Assembly: GCA_044232905.1 (NCBI GenBank)
Contig: JBIIKZ010000003.1
Span: 1-64,000, forward strand
Reading direction: 5' to 3'
Origin: CANHVK01 sp044232905
GTDB taxonomy: Bacteria; Bacteroidota; Bacteroidia; Flavobacteriales_D; Crocinitomicaceae
DNA: 64,000 bases
Both the position numbers and the translations under genes were made by a program. The notes under the pieces were generated by a model, which had not been told where the DNA came from, made no database searches, and saw only the letters and a program-made list of their open reading frames with translations. Shown here in pieces: positions 25,360 to 33,530 of the stretch (position 1 is its first letter; each line of letters opens with the position of its first letter).

Positions 25360-26559
25360 TCAACGTCTAATAAACCCCGCCTCCCCTTTTTGAATACGAT
25401 CGAAAATCCAATCGTAATTAATCGGCATATGACTATTCACAAAATTTTTATTTGGCCAAGTTTTAGGGATAAAGGCTCTTCCATGTTTTGTATCGTATAG
25501 CATTCCTTTGACTTCACACTGTGGCGCAATCCCATCTTGTTCCCAAATTGGATCGGGATTTGGCTGATCAAAATTACTTCCGTATTGCCAGACTTGTTTA
25601 AACTGTGTCCAGTCGGCACCATCCTGACAACCGTTCTCCGGTGAAAGGATATACAAGTTCCCAAATACAACTTTTTCTTTTAGTACTTCGATCATTCCCA
25701 AAGCGTAGGCGTATCCCATACTGTGACAAACAATATCTATCGTATCTTTTTGTTGTTGATGCAATTTCAGTAAAAGTGCTTTTCCTCCAATTCTCCCCTT
25801 TTCTTTTCGGTAGTTAAACCCTTCCGGATTTGGATCAATATTCAAGCGATTATACCTTTTCATAGAATCATTCTTAGAAACAAAATGGTTGGACAAATAA
25901 TAACTTTTAACAAAACGAATCGTATTCCGGTGATTGGATGTTTTCACACTTAAACTACCATCTAAATAATAACTTTCCGTAGGTTTTAACGTATCTATAA
26001 ATCGGTCGTCTAACTTGTACCAATAATGGTAGCGATCTTTCGTGGTCACTAAATTATCACTCTCATTTTCTTCCCGTTCATATCCGCGATACCCATTGAT
26101 AAAAAGTAATACACGTTTCGGTAAAACATGCACTGAATCTCCAATAACCGACATTGGATTTACTTGTTGAAACCATTGACCATTTCGTTTCACAAAAGCA
26201 AGCTGTATTGGATTTTCGACCACTTTTCGCGCTAAGCGCAATTTCTTTTTTACATCTAATACTGAATCATTCCAGGTTATTGAAGCCTTTTTAATACGTG
26301 TTTTTGGTGTACTTACAAATTCAAATATTTTGGATTTAAATTCTTCCACGGTAATTTTATCCGAATGTTTCGCATGTAAAATTGCAACAGAATAATTATG
26401 TTGGAACACCTCCTCTTTTGAACCATTCAAAACATTTCCAAGTGTATCTTCCTCCCAAAAAAGAAATTGTACCAAACCAGTCACTTCTCCAATCTTCTTC
26501 GGATGAAATTGTGTGGAAGCAAAAAATGGAATTAATAGAAAGATAAGGAAAATTCGCAT
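25360..26559 (-). CDS. Exported protein with hydrolase-like CHSMG elbow
   Basis: A 399-residue protein with a signal peptide (MRIFLIFLLIPFFASTQFHP). A strand VLLFINGYRGY and a later DIVCHSMGYAYALGMIEVL, with Ser in an xHSMG elbow, suggest an alpha/beta-hydrolase fold. Later residues (YDTKHGRAFIPKTW, VNSHMPINYDW) could hold the catalytic His. Similar uncharacterised proteins occur in Bacteroidota. The role is unknown; it is a monocistronic gene. Confidence 0.65.
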   Translation of the reverse strand: MRIFLIFLLIPFFASTQFHPKKIGEVTGLVQFLFWEEDTLGNVLNGSKEEVFQHNYSVAILHAKHSDKITVEEFKSKIFEFVSTPKTRIKKASITWNDSVLDVKKKLRLARKVVENPIQLAFVKRNGQWFQQVNPMSVIGDSVHVLPKRVLLFINGYRGYEREENESDNLVTTKDRYHYWYKLDDRFIDTLKPTESYYLDGSLSVKTSNHRNTIRFVKSYYLSNHFVSKNDSMKRYNRLNIDPNPEGFNYRKEKGRIGGKALLLKLHQQQKDTIDIVCHSMGYAYALGMIEVLKEKVVFGNLYILSPENGCQDGADWTQFKQVWQYGSNFDQPNPDPIWEQDGIAPQCEVKGMLYDTKHGRAFIPKTWPNKNFVNSHMPINYDWIFDRIQKGEAGFIRR

Positions 26560-26617
26560 CCTAAAAGTTTATTATAAAAGTATAAAATGTTTTCAGTAAT
26601 TGAGCTTTTAGCAAAAC

Positions 26618-26631
26618 ATGACTTTTATCAT
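26618..26631 (+). promoter_or_regulatory. Possible CRP/FNR-type site upstream of the cco operon
   Basis: ATGA-CTTTTA-TCAT is a dyad with the TGA-N6-TCA core used by CRP/FNR-family regulators. It lies 57 bp before ccoS, where an oxygen-responsive activator would be expected. A weak -7-like TTACTTTG is at 26676-26683. The match is short and could be chance. Confidence 0.25.
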
Positions 26632-26687
26632 CTTTTCATCTAATTCGAGTCAGTTACTAAAATTACGCTCTTACCTTACTTTGCATC

Positions 26688-26876
26688 ATGGGAATCATAT
26701 ACTTAATGCTCGTTGTAAGTTTGGTAGTAGCACTATTTTTTTTAGTGTCATTCTTATGGGCAATAAAATCAGGACAATACGAAGACGATTACACCCCATC
26801 GGTGCGAATCTTATTCGAAGATGAGTTAATAAATAATAACCAAAACACAAGCAACAATGGAAGTACAAAAGTTTAG
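26688..26876 (+). CDS. ccoS: cbb3 oxidase assembly protein CcoS
   Basis: A 62-residue protein with a single membrane span (IYLMLVVSLVVALFFLVSFLW) followed by AIKSGQYEDDYTPSVRILFE, which matches the CcoS GQFDD-type motif. CcoS is needed for cofactor insertion (heme and copper) into CcoN. Its 3' end overlaps ccoNO by 20 bp, so the two are translated together. Confidence 0.93.
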   Translation: MGIIYLMLVVSLVVALFFLVSFLWAIKSGQYEDDYTPSVRILFEDELINNNQNTSNNGSTKV

Positions 26877-29052
26877 TTACGACAATAAGGTCGTAAAGAA
26901 TTTTGCCTACGCAACCATCATCTGGGGTATTACTGGAATGGTAGTAGGGTTAATTGTGGCGCTACAGTTAGCATTCCCCGAATTTTTCAACGATTACCTA
27001 GGATTTAGTTTCTTGTCCTTCGGACGTTTAAGACCATTGCATACCAATGCTGTGATTTTCGCATTTGTAGGAAATGGAATTTTTACCGGGGTTTACTATT
27101 CACTGCAACGTTTACTAAAAACACGTATGTGGAGTGACAAATTAAGTAATATCAACTTCTGGGGTTGGCAGTTTATCATTTTATGTGCGGTTGCAACACT
27201 ACCCTTCGGTATTACTTCCGGAAAAGAATATGCAGAATTAGAATGGTGGATTGATATCCTAATCGCTGTTTTATGGGTAGTATTTGGGTTCAATATGTTT
27301 GCTACGATTGTTGTACGTCGTGTAAAACACTTGTATGTAGCAATTTGGTTCTTCATTGCAACCTTCGTAACCGTTGCTATCTTACACATTTTCAACTCTT
27401 TTGAATTACCTGTATCTTTCTTTAAAAGTTACTCTTGGTATGCAGGTGTACAAGATGCGTTAGTACAATGGTGGTATGGACACAATGCGGTTGCATTCTT
27501 TTTAACTACTCCTTACCTAGGGTTAATGTACTACTTCGTTCCAAAGGCAGCAAATAGACCTGTATATTCTTACAGACTTTCTATTATTCACTTCTGGGCA
27601 TTGATTTTCATCTACATTTGGGCTGGACCTCACCACTTATTGTACTCTGCACTTCCAGATTGGGCACAAAGTTTAGGGGTAGTTTTCTCTGTCATGTTAA
27701 TTGCACCATCTTGGGGTGGTATGTTAAATGGTTTATTGACCTTGCGTGGTGCATGGGATCGTGTTCGTGACGATGTAATGTTGAAATTCATGGTAGTTGC
27801 CTTAACATGTTACGGTATGGCTACGTTTGAAGGTCCTTTATTATCCTTGAAAAATGTGAACGTAATCTCGCACTTTACGGATTGGACAATTGCACACGTG
27901 CACGTGGGTGGTCTAGGTTGGAACGGAATGTTCACATTCGGGATGCTTTACTGGTTGTTCCCAAAAATCTTTAAAACGGAATTATATTCTAAAAAACTAG
28001 CAAACCAACATTTCTGGATTGCCACTTTAGGAATCATTTTATATGCAATTCCTATGTACTATGCAGGATTTGCGCAAGGTCAAATGTGGCAACAATTTAA
28101 TCCAGATGGAACATTAACCTACCAAGATTTCTTAGAAACGGTTCAAATCATCAAACCGTTCTACATCCTACGTTCGATTGGTGGTCTATTATTCATCGTT
28201 GGTGCTGTAATGATGGCATTCAACCTTGTGAAAACTGCAAAATCAGGAAAATTGGTGGAAAACGAAGAGGCAGAAGCTACCGTTTCAAAAGACTTGAAAT
28301 TAGCACCTGTTAAAGGCGAATACTGGCACCGTAAAATTGAGCGTAAACCTTTCCAAATGATGCTATTAGCAATACTGCTTGTTTCCATCGGTGGTCTTGT
28401 TCAAATTATACCAACAATGATTGTTAAAAGTAATATTCCAACCATTGCTAGTGTGAAACCATACACCCCACTGGAGTTAGAGGGTCGCGACTTATACATC
28501 CGTGAAGGTTGTTATAATTGTCACTCGCAACTGATTCGTCCTTTACGTTTCGAAACAGCGCGATTTGGAGAATACTCGAAAGCAGGGGAATTTGTATACG
28601 ACCACCCATTCCAATGGGGTTCTAAACGTACTGGTCCGGATTTAGCACGTGAAGGAGGAAACATTAAAATCAAAAAATCAAACTTCTGGCACTACCAACA
28701 CATGATTCGACCAAAAGATGTATCCAAAGGTTCTATCATGCCTGCCTATGTTTGGTTGAAAGACAATGATTTAACGACCGATTTAATTGTTAAGAAAATC
28801 AATGCTATGCGAACGCTTGGTGTACCTTATGCAAAAGGGTATGAAAACGTTGCCTTGAAAGATCTTCAAAAACAAGCAACTGAAATCGCTACGGATATCA
28901 TCAATAACCAACCTGCGCAAATATTGAAAACTGTAAATGTGCAAGAAGAAATCAAAAAACTAGAGAAAAAAGAAATTGTTGCCTTAATCGCGTACCTACA
29001 ACGTTTAGGAAAAGATGCAATGTCTACCTCTGAAAATATAACCACCAAATAA
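26857..29052 (+). CDS. ccoNO: cbb3 cytochrome c oxidase, fused subunits I and II (CcoN-CcoO)
   Basis: A 731-residue fusion. Residues 1 to about 470 are CcoN, a 12-helix heme-copper oxidase subunit with the His ligands of low-spin heme (RPLHTNAVIF), CuB (QWWYGHNAVAFF, AGPHHLLYS) and high-spin heme (HVHVGGLGWNG). From about 500 follows CcoO, with one membrane anchor and a c-type heme site C552-Y-N-C555-H556. Fusion of the two subunits is characteristic of Bacteroidota. It reduces O2 with high affinity and pumps protons. Confidence 0.97.
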   Translation: MEVQKFSYDNKVVKNFAYATIIWGITGMVVGLIVALQLAFPEFFNDYLGFSFLSFGRLRPLHTNAVIFAFVGNGIFTGVYYSLQRLLKTRMWSDKLSNINFWGWQFIILCAVATLPFGITSGKEYAELEWWIDILIAVLWVVFGFNMFATIVVRRVKHLYVAIWFFIATFVTVAILHIFNSFELPVSFFKSYSWYAGVQDALVQWWYGHNAVAFFLTTPYLGLMYYFVPKAANRPVYSYRLSIIHFWALIFIYIWAGPHHLLYSALPDWAQSLGVVFSVMLIAPSWGGMLNGLLTLRGAWDRVRDDVMLKFMVVALTCYGMATFEGPLLSLKNVNVISHFTDWTIAHVHVGGLGWNGMFTFGMLYWLFPKIFKTELYSKKLANQHFWIATLGIILYAIPMYYAGFAQGQMWQQFNPDGTLTYQDFLETVQIIKPFYILRSIGGLLFIVGAVMMAFNLVKTAKSGKLVENEEAEATVSKDLKLAPVKGEYWHRKIERKPFQMMLLAILLVSIGGLVQIIPTMIVKSNIPTIASVKPYTPLELEGRDLYIREGCYNCHSQLIRPLRFETARFGEYSKAGEFVYDHPFQWGSKRTGPDLAREGGNIKIKKSNFWHYQHMIRPKDVSKGSIMPAYVWLKDNDLTTDLIVKKINAMRTLGVPYAKGYENVALKDLQKQATEIATDIINNQPAQILKTVNVQEEIKKLEKKEIVALIAYLQRLGKDAMSTSENITTK

Positions 29053-29060
29053 GTATAGCC

Positions 29061-29264
29061 ATGTTACGATTTATAAAACATAATTTAACGAGTATCGATG
29101 GGGTCTCCATCTACCCTATCATCTCACTACTCATTTTCTTTCTCTTTTTTGCATTTATGCTGACATACGTGATTCGCATGAAGAAAAAAGAAGTGAATGA
29201 ATTGAGCAACATCCCTTTTGAAACAAATACAGAGGGAGAAATTCAAAATGAAGTAGGATTTTAA
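29061..29264 (+). CDS. ccoQ: Small cbb3 oxidase subunit CcoQ-like
   Basis: A 67-residue single-span protein (SIYPIISLLIFFLFFAFMLT then YVIRMKKKE) with an acidic tail, between ccoNO and ccoP. Size, topology and position match CcoQ (FixQ), which stabilises the oxidase. Sequence conservation in this subunit is poor, so the call rests mainly on context. Confidence 0.8.
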   Translation: MLRFIKHNLTSIDGVSIYPIISLLIFFLFFAFMLTYVIRMKKKEVNELSNIPFETNTEGEIQNEVGF

Positions 29265-30682
29265 TGGATAGCACGATGAAAAAGTTAATTAAACAGACTG
29301 CAGTACTTTTTTCGTTTACTATTCTTATGGTAACGGCAAATGCACAAGACGGTCAAGCGCTTTTCAAAGCAAAATGTAATACCTGTCACTTATTGGATAA
29401 AGCTTCCACCGGTCCAATGTTAAAAGGCGTGAAACAAAAATGGGCGGATGCTGGTGAGGAGGATCTTTTAATTGACTGGGTAAGCAATTCAACTGGTCTA
29501 ATCGCTTCTGGAAAAAGTAAAATGGCAGATGCGATCAAAGGATTCAGTCCGATGGAAATGCCTGGACAACAAATCACGAAAGAAGAATTAGATGCTATTC
29601 TAACTTTTGTAGATAACCCACCTATAGAAGCACCATTAGTAACAGGAACAACCGTAGCAGCAACAGAAATTGTCTATAAACCAAACTATAAAGAAAACTT
29701 AAACACTTTTTACTGGTTACTAGTTTCCATTGTAATTATGTTAATCGTCATCTTTATTTTATCGTCCTCCATTATCAATTTGGTAAAATCCGATTATTTC
29801 ACCAACAAAATTGCAGAAAAGAAAAACAAAGAAAATGGAAGCCTCTTCAAAGCATTAATCCTAATTCTTTCGTTTGGGTTAATGGCTTCGGGAAATTCAA
29901 CACTGGCAATGTCGATCCCTGAACCTTCATTAGAACCGCAACCTTGGATACTTATTGAAAATGCGGATATTTATTTCTTAATAGCTATCAATGTTGTATT
30001 GGTACTTGTTATCCTCTATTTACAATCGCAATTCAAACGTCTTTTAGCTCTTGTTTATGAGCGAAAACGTAAAGAAAAAGAGGTAAAAGCATTCAAAAAA
30101 TTAAATCAAGTACTTACAGATGTTGTTCCAATTGAAGAAGAACACACAATTTTAATGCACCACGAATACGATGGAATTCGCGAATTGGATAACAACCTTC
30201 CACCTTGGTGGGTATGGGGATTCGGAATTACGATACTTACTGCCGTAATTTACTTATTCAATTACCACGTGTTTAATACCGGCGATTTACAATACCAAGC
30301 GTACGAAAAAGAGATCAAAAAAGCGGATGCAGAAGTGAAAGCATACTTATCCAAAATGGCTATGAACGTGGATGAAAGCAATGTTACCTTAATGAAAGAT
30401 GCGTCCGATTTAAGCAAAGGAAAAGCGCTTTTTGAAACAAACTGTGTTACTTGCCACAATCCTAAAGGAGAAGGTAATATCGGTCCTAACTTAACGGATA
30501 AAAACTGGATATACGGATTTGACATTAAGGATGTATTTAAAACGGTGAAAAATGGTACACCAAACGGGATGCCTGAACACAACTCAAAATTCAATCCGGT
30601 ACAATTACAACAAGTAGCTTCTTTTGTACTTTCCTTACCGGATGCAAAAGGAAAAGCAGCACAAGGAGAAATAATTGAGTGA
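29264..30682 (+). CDS. ccoP: cbb3 oxidase subunit CcoP with extra N-terminal cytochrome c domain
   Basis: A 472-residue protein. After a signal peptide (…VTANAQDG) comes a cytochrome c domain with C38-N-T-C41-H42, a membrane span near 145-170, a second short hydrophobic segment, the CcoP N-terminal anchor with the NLPPWWVWGFG motif, and a C-terminal cytochrome c domain (C394-V-T-C397-H398). Proteobacterial CcoP has two adjacent C-terminal hemes; here the two CxxCH sites lie on opposite sides of the membrane-anchor region. The TGA stop lies within a GAGTGACGAGTGACG repeat. It overlaps the ccoQ stop. Confidence 0.92.
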   Translation: MDSTMKKLIKQTAVLFSFTILMVTANAQDGQALFKAKCNTCHLLDKASTGPMLKGVKQKWADAGEEDLLIDWVSNSTGLIASGKSKMADAIKGFSPMEMPGQQITKEELDAILTFVDNPPIEAPLVTGTTVAATEIVYKPNYKENLNTFYWLLVSIVIMLIVIFILSSSIINLVKSDYFTNKIAEKKNKENGSLFKALILILSFGLMASGNSTLAMSIPEPSLEPQPWILIENADIYFLIAINVVLVLVILYLQSQFKRLLALVYERKRKEKEVKAFKKLNQVLTDVVPIEEEHTILMHHEYDGIRELDNNLPPWWVWGFGITILTAVIYLFNYHVFNTGDLQYQAYEKEIKKADAEVKAYLSKMAMNVDESNVTLMKDASDLSKGKALFETNCVTCHNPKGEGNIGPNLTDKNWIYGFDIKDVFKTVKNGTPNGMPEHNSKFNPVQLQQVASFVLSLPDAKGKAAQGEIIE

Positions 30683-30744
30683 CGAGTGACGGAGTGACGA
30701 AAATAAACATCACTTAGCAACTCGTAACTCGTAACTCGTAACTC
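30677..30744. repeat. GAGTGACGAGTGACGG / CTCGTAACTCGTAA repeat between ccoP and ccoG
   Basis: GAGTGACGAGTGACGGAGTG (beginning inside the ccoP stop codon) is followed by four-fold AACTCGTAACTCGTAACTCG, its near reverse complement. The two halves can pair as a hairpin between the genes. Same family as the in-frame insertions in safE and ccoI. Confidence 0.75.
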
Positions 30745-30746
30745 AA

Positions 30747-32144
30747 ATGGAGGACGCAGAAGGTACATTCAGAGATTCAGTGGCAACCATTGATGAAAAA
30801 GGAAAACGAATATGGATTTTCCCTAAAAGACCAAAAGGGAAATTTTACAACTTTCGGAAGATAACCAGTTATTTATTGCTAGTTGTTTTATTTAGCTTGC
30901 CACACATTAAAGTGAATGGCGAACCTTTTTTCCTGTTGAATGTGCTTGAACGTAAATTCATTCTTTTTGGGAAAATTTTCTGGCCACAAGACTTTTACCT
31001 TTTTGCCATTGCAACCATTTTAGGAGTAGTTGGCATTATATTATTCACGATCATTTATGGTAGAATTTTCTGTGGTTGGGTTTGTCCACAAACCATTTTC
31101 ATGGAAATGATTTTCAGACGCATCGAATATTGGATCGAAGGAGATTATACCCACCAACGTAAATTAGCTGCAGCTCCTTGGACACGCGAAAAAATAGTCA
31201 AACGAACCTTAAAACATAGTATTTTTTGGGGAATCTCTTTTCTGATTGCGAATACGTTTCTCGCATACATTATCAGTGCCGACACACTTTGGAATATTCA
31301 AACTGGTAAATTCTCCGAACATATCGGTGGATTCATCGGGATTGCGGTTTTCACAACTGTTTTCTATTTTGTTTTCTCCAGATTGAGAGAACAAGTGTGT
31401 ACTACTATTTGTCCATATGGTAGACTTCAAGGGGTATTACTAGATCCAAATACGATGGTTGTTGCTTACGACCACAAACGCGGGGAAGACCGAGCAAAAA
31501 TAAAAAAAGGTGAAGACCGTAAAATTGCTGGTAAAGGAGATTGTATCGATTGTAAATTATGTGTGCATGTGTGTCCTACAGGGATCGATATTCGAAATGG
31601 CACACAATTAGAATGTGTCAATTGTACTGCTTGTATCGACGAATGCGACACCATCATGGAAAGTGTTGGACAAGAAAAAGGACTAATTCGTTTTGTGTCG
31701 GAAAATGGAATTAAGAATGGGACAAAATTCGAATGGACAAAACGTGTGAAAGCATATACGGCATTGTTGGTAGTAATTTCAGGTGTTTTTATTTCACTAT
31801 TACTTACTAGAAAAGATTTTCAAGCAACTATTTTCAGACAACGTGGAACAACCTACCAAACAAATAATTCTGGATATATCAGTAATATTTTTGAAATGAA
31901 CTTATCCAATAAAACACGAAAAAATTATAAAATAAACATGAAATTGGACGATACGATTGGTAAAATAGAACTAGTGGTTCATAATCTTCACTTAGAAAAA
32001 GAAGCACATCTAAAAGAGCGTTTCATCGTTAAATATCCTTATAGCGCGATGGAAAATGGAAAAAAAATAAGTACAATTATAATCTTAGGAAATGGCAAAG
32101 AAATTCAACGCGTTAAAGTAAAATTTCTAGGGCCGCTAATGTAA
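30747..32144 (+). CDS. ccoG: CcoG, cbb3 assembly copper-reducing ferredoxin-like protein
   Basis: A 465-residue membrane protein of the CcoG/RdxA/FixG family. It has several membrane spans in the N-terminal half, a polyferredoxin core with C266-x2-C269-x2-C272-x3-C276 and a second set (CVNCTACIDEC), and a C-terminal Ig-like FixG domain. The NapH-like motif GRIFCGWVCPQ lies before the clusters. CcoG is a Cu(II) reductase that supplies Cu(I) for cbb3 maturation. It is followed by ccoH after a repeat-filled gap. Confidence 0.95.
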   Translation: MEDAEGTFRDSVATIDEKGKRIWIFPKRPKGKFYNFRKITSYLLLVVLFSLPHIKVNGEPFFLLNVLERKFILFGKIFWPQDFYLFAIATILGVVGIILFTIIYGRIFCGWVCPQTIFMEMIFRRIEYWIEGDYTHQRKLAAAPWTREKIVKRTLKHSIFWGISFLIANTFLAYIISADTLWNIQTGKFSEHIGGFIGIAVFTTVFYFVFSRLREQVCTTICPYGRLQGVLLDPNTMVVAYDHKRGEDRAKIKKGEDRKIAGKGDCIDCKLCVHVCPTGIDIRNGTQLECVNCTACIDECDTIMESVGQEKGLIRFVSENGIKNGTKFEWTKRVKAYTALLVVISGVFISLLLTRKDFQATIFRQRGTTYQTNNSGYISNIFEMNLSNKTRKNYKINMKLDDTIGKIELVVHNLHLEKEAHLKERFIVKYPYSAMENGKKISTIIILGNGKEIQRVKVKFLGPLM

Positions 32145-32150
32145 ATTTGA

Positions 32151-32275
32151 TTGCAAATGAGCAGATTGAAAATTGTCAAATTAACTCGGTCAATCTGTAA
32201 TCTACTAATCTGTTAATCTGTAATCTATTAATCTGCAACCTGTTAATATGCAATCTGTTAATCTGTAATCTAAAA
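32151..32275 (-). repeat. Inverted CAGATTG-family repeat array
   Basis: Between ccoG and ccoH lie units such as AATCTGTTAATCTGTAATCT and AATCTGCAACCTGTTAAT, the reverse complement of the arrays at 15051 and 16781. It forms the whole leader of ccoH within the operon. Confidence 0.8.
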
Positions 32276-32280
32276 CAACT

Positions 32281-32706
32281 ATGAACTGGGGAAAAGGAAT
32301 TATCATTTTTATGGCATCATTTATGACTTTCATCCTTTGGATGGTTTTTACATTGATGTCTAAAAACACGGATTTAGAAAGCGAAGACTACTACAAAAAA
32401 GAAATCGCCTATGAACAAGAAATTCAAGCACAACGCAATGCGAATGATGCTAAAGAAAAAGTAAAAATTTCAGAAAATAAGGAGTTTATCATTTTACAAT
32501 TCCCTTCGAAAGATAAAATAGATACCGTATCTGTAGAATTTTTTAAACCGAACGACAAAAAAGGAGATCAACTTTTCGCGGAAGTAGGCACAAAAACCAT
32601 GATGGTAGATAAGAAAAAATTACAAAAAGGGGTATACCTCATCAACATACATTACCAAATTGCAACTAAAAAATTCCTGCAAAAAGAGGAAATAATGCTA
32701 AAATAA
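32281..32706 (+). CDS. ccoH: CcoH/FixH-family cbb3 assembly protein
   Basis: A 141-residue protein with one N-terminal span (GIIIFMASFMTFILWMVFTL) followed by an ESEDYYKKEIAYEQEI segment, the hallmark of FixH-like proteins, and a soluble beta domain. CcoH assists assembly of the oxidase complex. It is directly followed by the safE gene (6 bp gap). Confidence 0.9.
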   Translation: MNWGKGIIIFMASFMTFILWMVFTLMSKNTDLESEDYYKKEIAYEQEIQAQRNANDAKEKVKISENKEFIILQFPSKDKIDTVSVEFFKPNDKKGDQLFAEVGTKTMMVDKKKLQKGVYLINIHYQIATKKFLQKEEIMLK

Positions 32707-32712
32707 CGAGCA

Positions 32713-33468
32713 ATGGAAACAATATTCATCCCGGCTTTTATTCTTGGTATGTTATCCAACTTACACTGCTTGGGTATGTGTGGACCAATTGCTTTAGCCA
32801 TTCCATTAAATCGATCTTCAAAATCGTCCATGCTTTTCGGCATACTGCAATACCACATTGGTAGGGTTTTAGTTTATGCAATCCTTGGATACATCATAGG
32901 TTATATTGGAATGGGTATTAAACTATTCGGAGTTCTACAAGCAATAAGTATCATCGCTGGAATAAGTATTATTATTTACGCTTGGAGAAAAAAAATAACT
33001 TTCTTTAAAAACCCATTCACTTCGTCACTTCGTCACACGTCACTCTTATCTACCTACATGGGTAAAATCATGCGTTCGAAAAGTCCACTTAAATTATTTC
33101 TCCTCGGTTCCTTAAACGGGCTTCTACCTTGTGGTATGGTGTATACTGCGTTAATTACTGCTGTGGTTCTTGGTACCCCTTTACTTTCCGCTTCTAGTAT
33201 GCTCGCTTTTGGTTTAGGAACACTACCAGGATTAGTTACTTTTAACTTGTTCGCGCAACAACTAGGCAACCCAATTCGTAGTAAAATTAACCGATACTTA
33301 CCCTATTTAATTACCGTTGTCGGAATACTCATTATTCTTCGTGGTATGAACTTGGATATTCCATACATCAGTCCGAAAGTTTCAGTTGTAGAATCTTCTA
33401 CCCCTTCTAAAGATAAAAAAGTAGTCATGGACTGCTGCCATAAGAGCACAAAGTGCGAGAAGAAGTAA
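32713..33468 (+). CDS. Sulfite exporter TauE/SafE family membrane protein
   Basis: A 251-residue polytopic protein. It starts with NLHCLGMCGPIALAI (the CGMCG-like motif of the cbb3-linked DsbD/SafE-type transporters) and has six hydrophobic segments and a Cys/His tail (MDCCHKSTKCEKK). Genes of this type regularly end cbb3 operons in Bacteroidota and are thought to help with copper. The nucleotides 33011-33047 inside the gene are a CACTTCGTCACTTCGTCACA repeat translated TSSLRHTSLL, an in-frame extra segment in a loop between helices. Confidence 0.85.
   Translation: METIFIPAFILGMLSNLHCLGMCGPIALAIPLNRSSKSSMLFGILQYHIGRVLVYAILGYIIGYIGMGIKLFGVLQAISIIAGISIIIYAWRKKITFFKNPFTSSLRHTSLLSTYMGKIMRSKSPLKLFLLGSLNGLLPCGMVYTALITAVVLGTPLLSASSMLAFGLGTLPGLVTFNLFAQQLGNPIRSKINRYLPYLITVVGILIILRGMNLDIPYISPKVSVVESSTPSKDKKVVMDCCHKSTKCEKK
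33011..33047 (+). repeat. GTGACGAAGTGACG-family repeat inside safE-like gene
   Basis: CACTTCGTCACTTCGTCACA followed by CGTCACTC, an in-frame segment of the coding sequence, in reverse orientation relative to 30677. Confidence 0.65.
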
Positions 33469-33492
33469 TGAGCGACGTGTGACGTGTGACGG
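33469..33492 (+). repeat. GAGCGACGTGTGACGTGTGACGG repeat
   Basis: Directly after the safE stop codon come three GTGACG units of the same family. Between it and the ccoI end lies an imperfect dyad (33504-33535, TTGAAAA…GCATTAATGC…TTTTCAA) that may act as a weak bidirectional terminator for these convergent genes. Confidence 0.6.
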
Positions 33493-33530
33493 AAATTTAC
33501 ACATTGAAAAATTTACGCATTAATGCATTT

